Made by a program: the position numbers and the translations under genes. A stretch of 64,000 nt of DNA from Pipra filicauda (Eukaryota > Chordata > Aves > Passeriformes > Pipridae): the NCBI RefSeq assembly GCF_003945595.2, contig NW_024104096.1:2227501-2291500 (forward strand), given 5' to 3'. This document shows, in pieces, positions 39,313 through 52,473 of the stretch; position 1 is the stretch's first letter; every line of letters begins with the position of its first letter. The notes beneath the pieces were generated by a model that saw only the letters and a program-made list of their open reading frames with translations, did no database searches and was not told the DNA's origin.

Positions 39313-42300
39313 TTGAGGAGATAGGCTTGTGCTCTTTCAAACCCTTTGAAATATTAAGTAAAATGGAATTGGTACCACTATTTCTTCTTTGCAAATCAGC
39401 ATGGTATGCTTTCACACCAGCACAAAAGAACATACTAGCAAAGCTAATGACACAAGAGGAGTTCTAGTCCTAGAAGAGTTTTCCTACACTTTTTTCTTCT
39501 TCACAGTTACATGAAGACATCACCATAGCTGTATGTGAAATCTGTAGCTTGTTCCTTTCTTGCACTCATGATGTTTAATTTAGTGTCCTAAAGTTTTGAA
39601 CCTTACTCCAGTACTTGTTCACTGAGCTGAACAAACATCTCCTCCCTGACTTTTCAGGTTATATAACAACTTCACATGACACATCTGCACATTTTGCCTA
39701 CAGAAGGTATATTTCATTTTTTTGATTCTCCCACCATTTTCCAGTTGCAGAAGACCCATTTAATTTTAAAGAAAGTTTATTCTCAGATCCTAATAATTAT
39801 TACTTCCATTATTTGGAATGAAATACAAGGTAAACCAATTTTACTGTTGTACCACTTTCAAGGATATTGAGAAATCAGCAAATACATGGTAGTTCTTATT
39901 GACTGTATAAAAATTCCTGAAAACTGAAGGCATATTGGAAAGAAAATCATGCATCATCTTGATACCTTATTCTTACTAGTGGTAATAGTGTTTTAGAAGA
40001 AGCAGGATTGCCAGGGCACATCTACTACTTAAGCAACTGGTACTGGCATAAAGCTGAACAAATACATCACCACATATCAAGAATGAGCAGACAACTAGAA
40101 ACAACCGGTTACCAGTTCATGCTTACAGTGTCTCAATATGTACTGAATTATCTTACTTTCACTGATGATTTAAGTCTGGCCTATATTAAAGTATCCCTGA
40201 GCCTAATGCTAAATGAAAAAGATAACCTTTTAGTGCTTTTCAAATGAAGATACAAAGTAGTGTCCTAGTCACTTTATGTTAACCTTTTTCTTTTTAGGTA
40301 AGTGCTAACAAACTGGGTACTTCCAGGAATACACAGATTGTTAGTTAAAATAAACGCAGATTTCAGTGAAGTGATTTCACTGGGATTATACAATGGTAAT
40401 TAGGCCCAAATAGTATAGCTGTAGGTTTTCTGAGTATTTACTGCAGATAGTCACTTATCAGTAGATTTTAACATTCACTGCCAGTTTTCAACTATGTCTA
40501 GAGTGATGTTCTACACTTAACTGAATTCCCAAAAAACAAAACACTGAGAAGCACTGTACCAAAAGGTGTCCAGTGAGTCTGATCCTCTTTGCAAGTTCCT
40601 TACAGAAACTCTACCAAATTGCACTGTGGAAGAAAACAATGTTGAAGCTTGACTACGCTATTTGATTTATTTGACATCATTAAAACAAACTCTAAGGGTA
40701 AGATATATTTGAATACACTACATACATTCTGACATATACTCCTGTTAGACTTCACTTAAATCAGACATGAAATTTCTGAAAAGAAAGGATTAAAATATAG
40801 ATGCCAAATCAATCAAGTACACTGAAAGTCCACAGAGACTGAAAAACCATAGTTCTGGTGAACAGGAGCTATTAAAACAGGAATACACATTTAATCCTAT
40901 TTTATGTGGCAATTAAGAATGTACACATTTAAACGATCAGTACCACTTAAATAGTATATTTGATATTCTGTGGCATTTCTGTAGGTGACTGCTATCATCA
41001 GAAGTGCAGCAATAAAGGCTGAAGAAACACAACATAGCTGTAAATAACTCTTCAGTTCAATGACTTTGATAATTATATGCAACTTTGCTAGACTATATTT
41101 AGTAAGACTTTTGAATCTGTTAAGACACTTTACACAGTACTGATCAAAGAGAGCTTATGAAATACAGGAGATTTTCTGTAATATAATGTCACAGAAAAGT
41201 GATCTTTTTCTTTAAGTGTCAAGTCCTAAGCTTACTCTTTTTCTTTTAAGAGTAGCAGCATATGCTGGTCAGTGAAGCATACGCTACACAGCTGTTACAT
41301 CTACTGTATGACCTGTCCATACCAAATTAGTCATTGTGTTTTTCAATTCTGGTTCATCAGAGTTTTGGTCTGAGGGGCTTTAACCTAAATTTAGGAAAAG
41401 AATACAAATCAGTGTTATCTTGTCTATCCATAATTCATAGTCTCCAGCCTGTTTTGATCTAAAACAATTGGCCAACTTTTTTTTCTCCCTCTTTTTTTCT
41501 TCTTAGCAGGATGTATGAAAAAAATTCTAGCACAAGGATTAATGGCAGAAAACCTCCAGGACCGCAGTTTGATACTTAACGAATATGTATTTCCATGCAT
41601 ACAGAGAGGATGTTAACAGACTTTTCAATGATCATCATAACTCCTCAGGTTTGTACATTTCCATTCTTGTTACATTAAGAAAAAGAGCGATTTCTATATA
41701 CAAGAACAAATATAATAAAATTTAGTGAATAAATAAACCCAAGTGTGGTATTCTAAGACCTAAAACATTAAGCCTTAAAAGTTCAGATATTTTTTTCCAA
41801 AAAAAGGAACCAATTTCATGTATTGACAATCTTCATGTATTGCCTGGATACTGTCTGTTGCTGAGGAAATCCATAAGGCACACAAAGGTGCATGCAAGAG
41901 AAATGTACAACCACACTTGCGTTTCTCTACATATTGGTCTCCCAAAGCTTCTAGCCTATTAGACTCCTACCAGAGGTAAGAAACAAGTCTAAACTGAGTT
42001 TTAGACTGACCCTTGCAGCTTTTCTTGTATTCCTAAATTCAACACTTTTTACTAGCATTTGAAACAACATTAGACTCAAGTTTCTTCCTGAAGTACTGAA
42101 TATTTCTAGCCATTTTAAGTACAATTGCAATTTCTGATTAGTATTTTTTTAAATTACTTTTCAGTCATTCATTGATACTAATAGAAGAAAGTGGTACAAG
42201 GCCTGGATGAACAGTTATTTAAACCCTTCTGGTTTTCTCAAGTTCATTAAGGAAATGTCTGTGTTTCATCCCAAAGTTCTCTCAGAAACAAAGGAAAGTT

Positions 42301-43357
42301 GTCTATGAGTTTCATTCACTAAAAAGAGATTGTGAAGCAAATTAACTTCACTTAGAATGGCTGTCTCTGTATGAAGTCAAACAATTAATATCTACATAAA
42401 ATTCCTTTCTCTGTAAAGCAGAGCTTAAGTGCTTCATTAAAAACTAATCTGGCATTAAAACCACTGATGATTTGCAAACTCAATTAACACCAGTAAGTTC
42501 CTTCACTGACAATTTGGGAGCACAATAACAATAATTTATAATAATGAATTAATTCTTATGTAGCACTATGGAATTTTGAAAATGGGATTTTTATAACTCA
42601 CAGTCAGGAACTTATGGTATGATCCCATATGCACTCTCCAGGTCTGAATGTATTATGTTCAATTACAATTCAACTAATTTACAAGCTTTCCTAGATATAT
42701 ATTATGCCAACCATACATTAATCAATAATGCAGAAAGAGTTCCCCAGCATAAAGACAAATCACTAAATCCTTCAACTCAAAAAAGAAATGTTAGAGATTT
42801 CTACTAGTATCTACTTTTTTGGAAGTAACAAAGAAACCAAGGTTGCATTCCTTCTCCCAGCTAAGCCCACCAAAACCACAGAAACAGCACTCTGCCCAAT
42901 GAAATAATTTCTTCATAAACAGCAAACAACAAGGCAATATTGGCAGTAATATTTTAACTCAAATTTCACTTCCTGTGTCACTTCCTGAGGCAGTTCTGAG
43001 CCATACTACTCTTTTCATAAATCAACTCACTGGTATAGTCATCTCTTCATAAGTCCCTTTAAAAGAGGGCATTCCACATAACTGCATCCCTAGGTCCACC
43101 CTGTGCCTTTAACATAGAAGTAACATACCCAGTTCCCAGACTGAAAACTTGTATTCCATTGCTGACTTCCACTACATATTCAGTAATGACTATCTCTATC
43201 TGTCTATATATAGTCTCTGGAAAACTCCTACAATATAACAATTACAGTATCCTAACTACCACACAGAAAATCCCACAGATTAATTCCTCTACACCCACAA
43301 AACCAAAAACCACTCACAAATCTTTGATATGTGACCCAATACACTGCTGCATTTTCC

Positions 43358-43660
43358 TTAAGAGGAGTTCCAGCCAACATGGTCACTTTCATAAGGAAAA
43401 AGACTCCACATTTCAGTGAACACCTTTATGCTGTTTGCAGGGTTTGAATCCTCCAAAGGAACCTCCTCATCTCTGTGCTGTTGGCCATTTCCTCTGATTA
43501 TCACATACAGCTGGAAAGTCAGGAAACAATTAGAGTTTCTAGGTGAAGAACCCACATTCAGAAAAAAAATCCAGCCATATAATCTCCTAATAATCAAAGC
43601 AATCTGTTTAGTGAACCCTTTGTCATCATCAGTGGTCCAACAAAAGCCAAGAAACCAACA
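43358..43660 (-). other. exon-like open frame with strong splice acceptor, no homology recognised
   Basis: On the minus strand a long pyrimidine tract ending CTTTTCAG (43661-43680) precedes TGTTGG at 43660. The frame stays open for 100 codons to a TAA at 43358-43360. It is in phase 0, so splicing from the donor at 50942 would continue the receptor frame and end it early. The peptide starts CWFLGFCWTTDDDKG and ends SDHVGWNSS, with no signal, membrane or family motif I know. No AATAAA polyadenylation signal is visible in the next several hundred bases of the transcript direction. The surrounding 42840-43680 is strand-asymmetric (A/C-rich on plus), as old mobile elements can be. A chance frame or transposon remnant is at least as likely as a real alternative exon. 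Confidence 0.25.
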
Positions 43661-46600
43661 CTGAAAAGAAAAAAAAAGAAAGAGTAAATACTTCTAAACA
43701 CACTTCTACAGTTACTAAAAGTATCAATTTAGAAATTGGATATGCCTTCTGTAACAACAAAAATAGGTATCAATCAATTATCTAAGCAACTATGTGGTGA
43801 ATAGATTTTGAGAAACAAAATGTAATTATTTATTGGATGTTGATACATGTTCTGTTACATGGTATCAATCATCCTCTGAGGAAATAAAATAAACATCAGA
43901 AAGAAGAGTTTAGAAAAGAGTAGTTAAAAATATTTAACTTACGCAGAGCTCTATAAAAATGTGAAAAATTTATCATTTATGCAGCAAGAAAATGATGAGT
44001 ATTTTATTTTATATAGTGAGAAAATTGGGGTTGAAGTCCTCAGAAGTCAAAGCAGAACTGGGACTTGCTCTTGTACTCAGTATTGTACTTGTTCATTAAT
44101 ACCTTTGTACCATTAAATTAACTTAAAATATATTCCCACAACTAACGTACTGTGTTAATAATTGTTACAGTGTCAATGCGTTTTTGTTACGTGATTTATC
44201 TTAATTAGTGTACAAACTATTATTTAACAGCAGAATGCACATGAAGGAGTCTGATAGTTTATAAGAAGGAAACTAATCTTATAATGCCCTTCGGGAAATC
44301 CCAAAGAGAACCTTCCTGTAACAAGAGCAATGGTGCTGAAAATCAGGCTTTTACCCAACCATTGTGGATTACAGAGTGACAGCACATCTCTCAGATATAT
44401 ATTGACAGCATATGTAAAATCAATATGCTTCATGTGTTCAGGAACAGAAGCTTGTTTCACAAGAAAGCAAATGTGAGTCCAAATAACAATTTATATCAAA
44501 TACAAGTTGCTAACTCTCACAGTCTTTTTGTCCTTATATTTATTCTCTTCAAGCTATTCAGAATTCTTTTCACTCCTTCAGACATACAAGTCTGGAGTTC
44601 TAACTACACCTAACATTAAAGGAGTATGACTAAATGGCTAAACAACTTTAAGTTTTAAACATAATACATGTTTCTGGAACATCAATGAAATTCAGAAAAC
44701 ACTTCCATATGACTGATGTTATTTGCAGAATAAGCTATATATATGAAAAAAGAGAAGTGGAAAAGGACATGATAAAAAACCCAAAAGGACAGTAGCTTGT
44801 AATTACACATTTTAAAGTTCATTCTAAGCACCTGTGAAACAGAAAAAAGTGATAAATTTTTCTTACCTTCAAAAAACATAACATACATTAATTTTTATGT
44901 GTTAAAGCATATGATAAACAAATACAAGAATTGTAGAAAACCTTCTGTATACCTAATATAATTGACATTTGTCACACATGCATTAATAGTATTTTGGCAC
45001 TGTTTCATTTTCTCAATGTTTAGAAAGATCTGTAAGTGCAGGATTGCCATCCACATTATAAAAGACCATGGAAGCACGTGCAGAGAAAAATAAACAGAAG
45101 GTATATTGAACATAGAATACCAAACTGCAAATTTTGAAGGTGTCGTAGTAGGCACAAAAACATAAAGTCATGTTTGAGAAGTAGTAGTAAGAGGTATCAA
45201 TATAAAAATGTGTGATTTGAGCATTCTGGAAAGAGAGGGGCAGTTTGTCTTGTCTGGTTTTGAATTTGAAATTAAACTCTCTAATTAACTGAACGACAGA
45301 CATTTCAGCTTTTTCCATAGGTAATATTCAGTGTACAATCTAAATCCACCTGCAAGCAAATTAATGCCTGCACAGAAAATACCAGTTTATGTATCACACT
45401 GCTAGATGTTTTTACTTATTTTAAATTATATGTTAAAACAAGGGTTCCTTGGCTGCAATAAGAGAGATACCAACACCTACTTTTTTTTGATACCTCTTAG
45501 ATATTACATCTAAGAATAAGGAAGAATCTAAAAAAAATAATTTTAAATGCAAAAATTATAATGAATGTAATTATTTAGAATATTGAATAAATAGATACTG
45601 TATGTCTTGACAGATTCTAAATCACAATAAAAACCAGCAGAGGACTAAGTTAAGACTACATTTAAAAGATTTTTTTAAAAGTAGAATAAATGTAAAAGTA
45701 TGAAGAAGGTAAAATACAATAAACTTTAAAATGCCTACATCACATAAGATATACCTTTGTGACAGTACCCACAACCTACTCATGGACAAAGGAGAAACAG
45801 TCCTAGATTAGTTACTGTAAAATCAATTCATCAAATTTACACCCAAGCAAACTTTCCTGTATGTTCCCAGAGAAAATTTTCAAATTAATATCATCATCCA
45901 AGAGAAGAAGAGCAAAATGCTTTGGCCACTAAGACACATAAAAAAAAGAATAGAGAACAGAGAAAAATGGGCAAAACATTTTTCCCAAAGGAAAGGCAAC
46001 AGGGCAAATTCTGATGTGTAACATGAAATGTCTTGACCTGAATTTTTAATCTTGACGTGTTTGCAAAATATTTTACAAATATGTCAAGATTAAACAAAGA
46101 TATTTTGAAACAAAATAGGCTTTGATATTATGTATTTCAGCATTGAGCCTAGTGTCTTGCTGTAATATGCCATACATATGAAACTGAGAAACTAATTTTT
46201 TGTTTGCTTGGTAGTGTTTTCTTTTTTGTATACTTTCTGCAGTTGTAAAAATTACACAATCAGAACAAAAATTATAATCTTGTACTATTCTGTATGATAC
46301 AGACATACTGGAAGTTCATCATATTTGATGAGGAAAGTGCTGCAATACTCTCTAAGAACCAATGTGTGCTGGGAAATTAGAGGCAGTCATGATGAAAATG
46401 ATGATGCCAACAAAATTCATGCTACATTTATGATGCCTATCAACCTACTAGTTATTACACAGTAGGAAAAACCCCCCAAAATTACCCTAACGATATACTG
46501 TGACACACTGTAGCATAACAGTATTTGTTGAGTATGTTGGATGGTATTTTCTTAATATGATGTATGTGGTTATGGAATATTTCAATGTGAATCTTCTCAA

Positions 46601-49600
46601 TAGGAGACTGAAAAACATTTGTGCAATTTTTTAGTGTAGAATGGAATGAAAGAAGATCTGGAGTGGGGAACATTTAGTATGATAGACTGAACCAGAAAAA
46701 TCAAAATGAGTCATCTTCAGTGCAAGTTGCAGGAAATATATTAATTTGTATTACATTGTCCACAAATTCTGTACATTATTTGAATTCTAAATTTCCATAG
46801 CTGATCTTTACGTATTGAAAAAATTCTGTACACATGCATCCTGAACACGGAAAAATGTATCTTAAAATGGATAAGCAACTGAATTAAATTAGTAACAATA
46901 ATTTTTCCCTTCACAATTCCTCTTTGGGTTTTTAATTCTGTGCTTTACCCTACCCTCTTCTCACTTGGTGGAAATCTTTGCATGAGGTTGTTTTCAGCAC
47001 TCCTGGTAATTTTACCTATGCATTTACCATTATGTATACCTTATATCTACATTCTGACAATTCAAATTTATTTTATGCAAGACAAAACCTTTTTCTTGCA
47101 TTGATTGTGTATTTTCCAGTATGTATCTGAGACAAGAACATTTCTAAAATGTGGTATAAGCAAGTAATCACAGGATTTTGTCAAAGCACTTTAGAATTTG
47201 TTTTTGTGGTTAGCATCTCTGGTACCAATTTAACTTTTAACATTTTATCACTTGGACATCACCTGTAATACAACCTGACAAATCAAAAGGTCAGTCTGGC
47301 TCAGGGCACAGAAGAAATAAATAGAATTGAAAAGTTAAATGGAATGCATGGAGACTATTGTGAGGAATTCAAATTTCAGAAGTCAGGGATTACATAAGAA
47401 ATATATATTACTGAAATTTCAAATCTTCACTTCCAATTAATATGTGTGTCAGGAGAATAAAGAGAGGAATAGACTTTTCATTTGACAAGCATTCTCAATG
47501 AAGCTGAAACTGTAAATTATGCTAATAAAATACTTTCTTTAAAGTCGAAGCGCAAATACTGAATCTACAGTTCCCTATAAACCACATATTTCATTACCAC
47601 AGTACACGAAGTTTAAAGGTTCATTCTGTGTTGAAGCAATTTTACTGAGTCAGAAGAAGGGTTACAGGTGATTACCTTTGAACACTGGAGATATTCTGCA
47701 GGATCAGGCTGGAACAGAGATTAGGTTCAAAGTATGCTTCAGGTCTGGTATCAAATGGGAACTGGGCACTGGATTCATACTGAATGGCACTAAAATTTCA
47801 TAAGCTATTCTCACATTGGCCTAGTTCAAATGTTACAACAGCCTTGTTGGGGTGTTATTGTCATAACCTTATTGCAATATCCTTAGACCACAGACAGTTC
47901 ATGGGACAGAACTGTGCCTCAGGAGCACAGATCCCTGTGATGGGATCTCAGTCTGGAGTCCCACACTGGGAAGATCCCCCCTTAAGCCTACTTTACCAGA
48001 GAAGAAAACAACCACTTTGTCAAAATATATGCTACTGTATCAAAAACTCAGAATATGTATCTAAGCCTTTTTCCCCCCATCCAGTAGAGTACAGTCAGGC
48101 AGCAAAAGCCTCCTACTAACAGCATAAATGGGATCTAAGAGAAAGCATTTGGGTCTAAATCCTACCAGACGCAACTTCGGTCTGCAATAGTCATAAACGA
48201 TTCTCTTCAGACTTGCAATTAGTTACAGAGTCAGAACTAGATATAAAGATAAAAATTCATGTATCAAACTGCAATAATAATTTGCTTTAGGGTATCTGAA
48301 AACACTGCAAATTAGTCTATAAAAGATCTACTACATATTTGAACCACAAGGAAATATAAATATATTTTAACAGTTGTCTCCTGAACATCCCTTAATGGTG
48401 GACCTCTTTCAGCACTTTTTAAATTATTTAATTTTCATTGATTTAAATTTTGATATTTCTTAACCTTTTTGAGGCTTTTATCCCATAGTAACCAGATAAG
48501 GCTAAGTTATGTACCGGAAACCACTGACTAAATTAGTATCAATTTCCTACCATTGTCAGGAAATATCACTATGAGTAAACTACCAAAGCTTTGATTGTAC
48601 TAACAAGATAGTTTATGCTCATCTATTTCAGCTTTCTCCCATCAACTGACCACAGTTTGCTCCATGAGTATTCGCTTTTTTAGCTGATTAGTGCAATTTG
48701 TTAACAACAGGCAACATGACCTATTGTTTATGTTTAGTGTGCAGATGTAATGTTTAAAGAGGACTACACTATTTAGCACAAAAATATATAAGCATTCCCT
48801 TTTAATAAGCTTCTTAAGCAATTTTTCACATTTTTATTAGAAGTAAACTAAATTTGTGATTACCATTTGTACTTAGTGATTTTAATTAGGTTTTTTTTCC
48901 CTTCTTCATCATTAATCGTATATTAAATAGAGGAAGATTCTAAGAATAAGCTCAGCATCTAAGATGAAGTTCCAAAGATCACATACAATAAAAGAAGCAA
49001 TTCTGACCTCCATCACAAATTCTCTATTTTCCTAAACTTTGCATAGCACAGTCAAGAAGGTTTACTGTTTGTCTCCACTGAGCAAATATAGAAATAATTT
49101 TACTAGTGGATGATGATGATAAAGAATCCCATTTTCTGTTATCAGTTGCAATTCTATATATCACGGCATTAAAGAGTGAAGAAATGTAACTAATTTCAGA
49201 ATGAATTAAAGGAGTGTTTAGCCTAAAAGTTTCAGAGAACAACAATGAATGAAAATTTGCTTTACAGGATTAAGTTAAAGGAATATATTCAGTCTGTTTA
49301 TTCACATACCACATTTAAAACCTGAGTGTACCTTAGTGTTAAAATATAAATCCATGTAACTAACATTTAGCTGAATCTATAATCTCCTGTACTGTGCTGT
49401 TACAACAGTTACAAATTCATATACAGGTGATAACTAGTGATCCACCTAATAAAGTCACTTCTGTCAGAATATATATCACATACTTCAAAAATTGCTTTGC
49501 ATGGTAACAAGCTTACTTTCTCCTAGCTTCTTTCTTTATATGATCAGTAGCATTTCCCTTTTGTACATGGTTTAAAGTCAGGTAGGTTCAAAGCACACAA

Positions 49601-50942
49601 GGAAAGATTTTACTGAGATCATTAAATTGTGACATTCTGATAACATTTTAGAAAGGCTTCAAATAAATGTTCGAACTCACTCTGCATATTTGACACATGT
49701 ATACTCATAGAAGAGGTGAGAAATTTGTACTTATGGTAGGATTCTTTATAACAATAGAGATTCACCAGCGCTAGACCATCCAAGTATAAAGAGACTAACT
49801 TACTAAAAATGTTGGAACTCAGTTTCTGGAGTACAAGATATACTGGTAGAGCCCATAAAGAAAGCTTTCCAGTTCAGGTAGTCCCATGTATATTTCTATG
49901 TCAATAATACCACCACATATGCTGCAGTGTTCCAGTGTTGCTTCTTGCAGAAATATTTTAACTTGTAGATCCCTGACATTTGGGTTTCATCTTATGGATG
50001 GCAAACTCGCTTCTTTTCAGAGACAATCTCTTTTCAGAATTGCTCTTTCATATAGATAGATATGTTAGCAGTGTCCACAGAAAAAAATGAACTCCATTGA
50101 AGGAAACAAATTTAACCTATTCTTCCATTATTAAGATGACCCTTTATAGCAGAAGTCCCTGAGAATGCAAACTACCATATCACCGACTGCATAGCCCAGA
50201 CAAATGAAAATGTACCAAAGAGAAAATAACTTCAATCAAAATACTTTCAAATTCCATAAACTAGTATGGAAAAAGCATTATTTTTTCATAGTAAATATTT
50301 CAAGAAATAAGCCTATTAAAATGAGATTCAGCTTAAGGATAACAAAAATTCAACACTGTAATACTTAAATTTAATAACATGCTCGGCCAAATACAAAATT
50401 CCATTTCCTGCAAGATCAAAATTTAATTGTTCCACTTCATTATTTGATAAAAACAGCACATTCTATTAAGAGGCTTATTTATTATTTTCTTCAGCTACCA
50501 CTCAAAAAGTCAAACATAACACCCATTCAGTATAAAGTCCAGATGATAGTGTAATATTATTTAGTGAAAGTAAAGGTTATTTCCCTAAAAAATACATCTT
50601 TGCAATATAAAATCCCCTGAGAGTGCCTCACTAAAACAAATATTTCCACATTCATTTAAAGAGGTTGCTTACACATAGCACATAAAAAAGTTTGCAGAAC
50701 TAGACCAGAGATAGAAACAAGGCAAGTACTCATTTCTATTCACATTAGCACAACAAAATATACTACACCCAATACACCAGTTTAAGCCCACTTACATGTT
50801 GAAATTATTAACCACTTTACAATGTTAACACATAAAAGTTGCATTTTACAAATATGCATTTTACAAATCAGTGTGCTGCCTAAAGGTACTAATGAAAACA
50901 AGCTAAAGTAGATAACTTATACTCACAATCGTACCGACTTAC

Positions 50943-51158
50943 CCTGGTAGAAGAATTCACCAAAGAACCATTCAGATTGCCAGTGTTGCACTTGAAATTC
51001 AAATATAGATCAGGATGGTGATTTGCTTCCCATCTTCCCATCTCAGGCATCTCTGACTTGTCAGAATTTGTAGATATTTTTTGGAAGGCAGTGCAAGTCA
51101 TTCCCGTGAAACTAGATGGTTTGATCATAAAGGCTTCCAGAGCAATATTACGAGATAC
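50943..51158 (-). CDS. ADGRA1: ADGRA-family adhesion GPCR, third GAIN-region exon (last recognised coding exon)
   Basis: This 216 nt exon (72 codons, phase 0 at both ends) lies between acceptor TTTTCACAG|GTATCT and donor ACCAGG|GTAAGT, a consensus donor. The peptide begins VSRNIALEAFMIKPSSF and continues TGMTCTAFQK, matching ADGRA2 and ADGRA3 (RNVALEAYLIKP and TGMTCTVFQK respectively). A variable linker follows (residues about 28-51 of the exon, rich in Ser, Glu and His), then LYLNFKCNTGNLNGSLVNSS and a final TR. The two Cys correspond to conserved positions in the family, and NGS and NSS are likely glycosylation sites. In relatives the next exon carries an ASIQLPPSLF-like strand leading toward the GPS cleavage site and seven-helix domain; I could not find it in the window. 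Confidence 0.95.
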
Positions 51159-52450
51159 CTGTGAAAACATTGAGAACAGTTATGTCACAAAGTCATTAAC
51201 CATAATTGCATTATTCTACATTCATTGTGTATCTACTGCATATACTTTATAACGGATTGTGCACGTATAGACTTCTATATAAATTCACAGGGTGAAAAAG
51301 AAAACAGAATTTATTTAAAAATAGGATATAGAATTGTACAACAGCATAGTGGGTTTGCTCAAATCTTCCTTCCATAGGACTGTATCAGTTTATATCAGTT
51401 ATATTAGTTACTACTATATCAGTTTTGCAATTGTGTCATTATTAGCTTCAATGGAATCTGGAATTAAAGTAATACAGTTATAAAAAGAACTAGCAACAGC
51501 GGGTATAAGAATTATTTAAAAAATGAACAAGGATGTGCTTTCTACCCCAGAAATTAAACAGAAACCTTCTTAGCTATTTAGCAGTTGAATATTTTTTTTT
51601 AATAGATCATATTCCATTATGATATTGAACACGACTACGTGGTTCAAGGCAACACCATGTACAGGTAGGTTTGTGGCCTACCCTTTGGCAAGGTGAAGTG
51701 TCTACATGGAGGTTGTAGCAGAGTGCAGATATGCATCTCTATCCTTAAACTAGTATTTTCATTTCATCACAGGCCTGTGCATGAGATAAACAGCTTGTAT
51801 TACGATCAGGTTAACTAGCTTAGACTGGTACCACACCAATAGGACTACATGGTTTCTGCTTCCAGGCATAGATTGTTTAGTGATCTGTGAGTGTATGCAT
51901 TTTACATACTGACTGCAATGTAAAGATACCTGAGTTAAGCCACAAATGAGCAACTTTAGCAGCAGGGAAAGTGTACCAATGGAGCAGAATCCCTTTACTG
52001 TACTTGCTTCTGTTATGCAAGCTAGCAGTACAGAAGTACTGTAAATCTACTTAGTAAAAACAGGTGTGAATCCTTCAGAATTCGGGGCATTTTGCTGACA
52101 AGAAATGACTTCACTGAAGAAAATGGCATTAATTCATGTTAATAAATGAATCTAAAGAAAATGTTTTGTATGAAAAAATCAGAGCAGGATAAAGGGTAAC
52201 CTAACTGTGTAAAAACCACAGTACCAGAACAAATTAAATTTTAGCGTTAGATACAGTGCATGACTTGCCAGTATTCTTTTGAACTTATCAAATGGTTTTT
52301 GAATGTACCTTCTTCAGTCACTGGTGATTCTGCATAGTTCCAAAATGAAAGTCATGAAGTCTCATTAAGCATTTTACTTTTTGTCAAAATTACACAAAAT
52401 CTAGAAGCTTACAATATATTTTAATACTTTTTTATATATGTAAGTAATAT

Positions 52451-52473
52451 ACTTCTACTTATGAAGTAGAAGT
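52451..52473. repeat. short perfect hairpin (10 bp stem, 3 nt loop)
   Basis: ACTTCTACTT and AAGTAGAAGT flank ATG. The stem is perfect and the flanks are AT-rich. No function can be assigned from sequence alone. Confidence 0.85.

Larger units (their letters stand above)
1..50942 (-). other. very large intron (at least 50.9 kb), downstream of the last recognised exon
   Basis: The sequence from the consensus donor at 50942 to the left edge contains no exon I can match to the rest of an ADGRA receptor (GPS region, seven helices, cytoplasmic tail ending in TTV). It is AT-rich throughout. Short frames of 60-110 codons occur on both strands, but none shows recognisable homology. Recognisable content is limited to CR1 pieces (4790-5133 and 18290-18485), microsatellites, small palindromes and homopolymer runs. 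Slightly GC-richer patches without identity lie at about 16970-17050, 27530-27640, 29170-29440, 36020-36240 and 47890-47990. I cannot exclude a short missed exon or a non-coding RNA gene. Confidence 0.65.

Noticed and set aside
45013..45318. 101-codon minus-strand frame containing a good-looking acceptor (CTCTCTTTCCAG)
   Set aside because: The peptide after the acceptor matches no part of an ADGRA receptor, and no in-frame donor stands out. Acceptor-like pyrimidine tracts are common in this intron.
47784..48119. 111-codon plus-strand open frame, the longest in the window
   Set aside because: It has no recognisable domain, no coding-like composition and no convincing splice or promoter context. 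A frame of this length is expected by chance in 64 kb examined in six frames.
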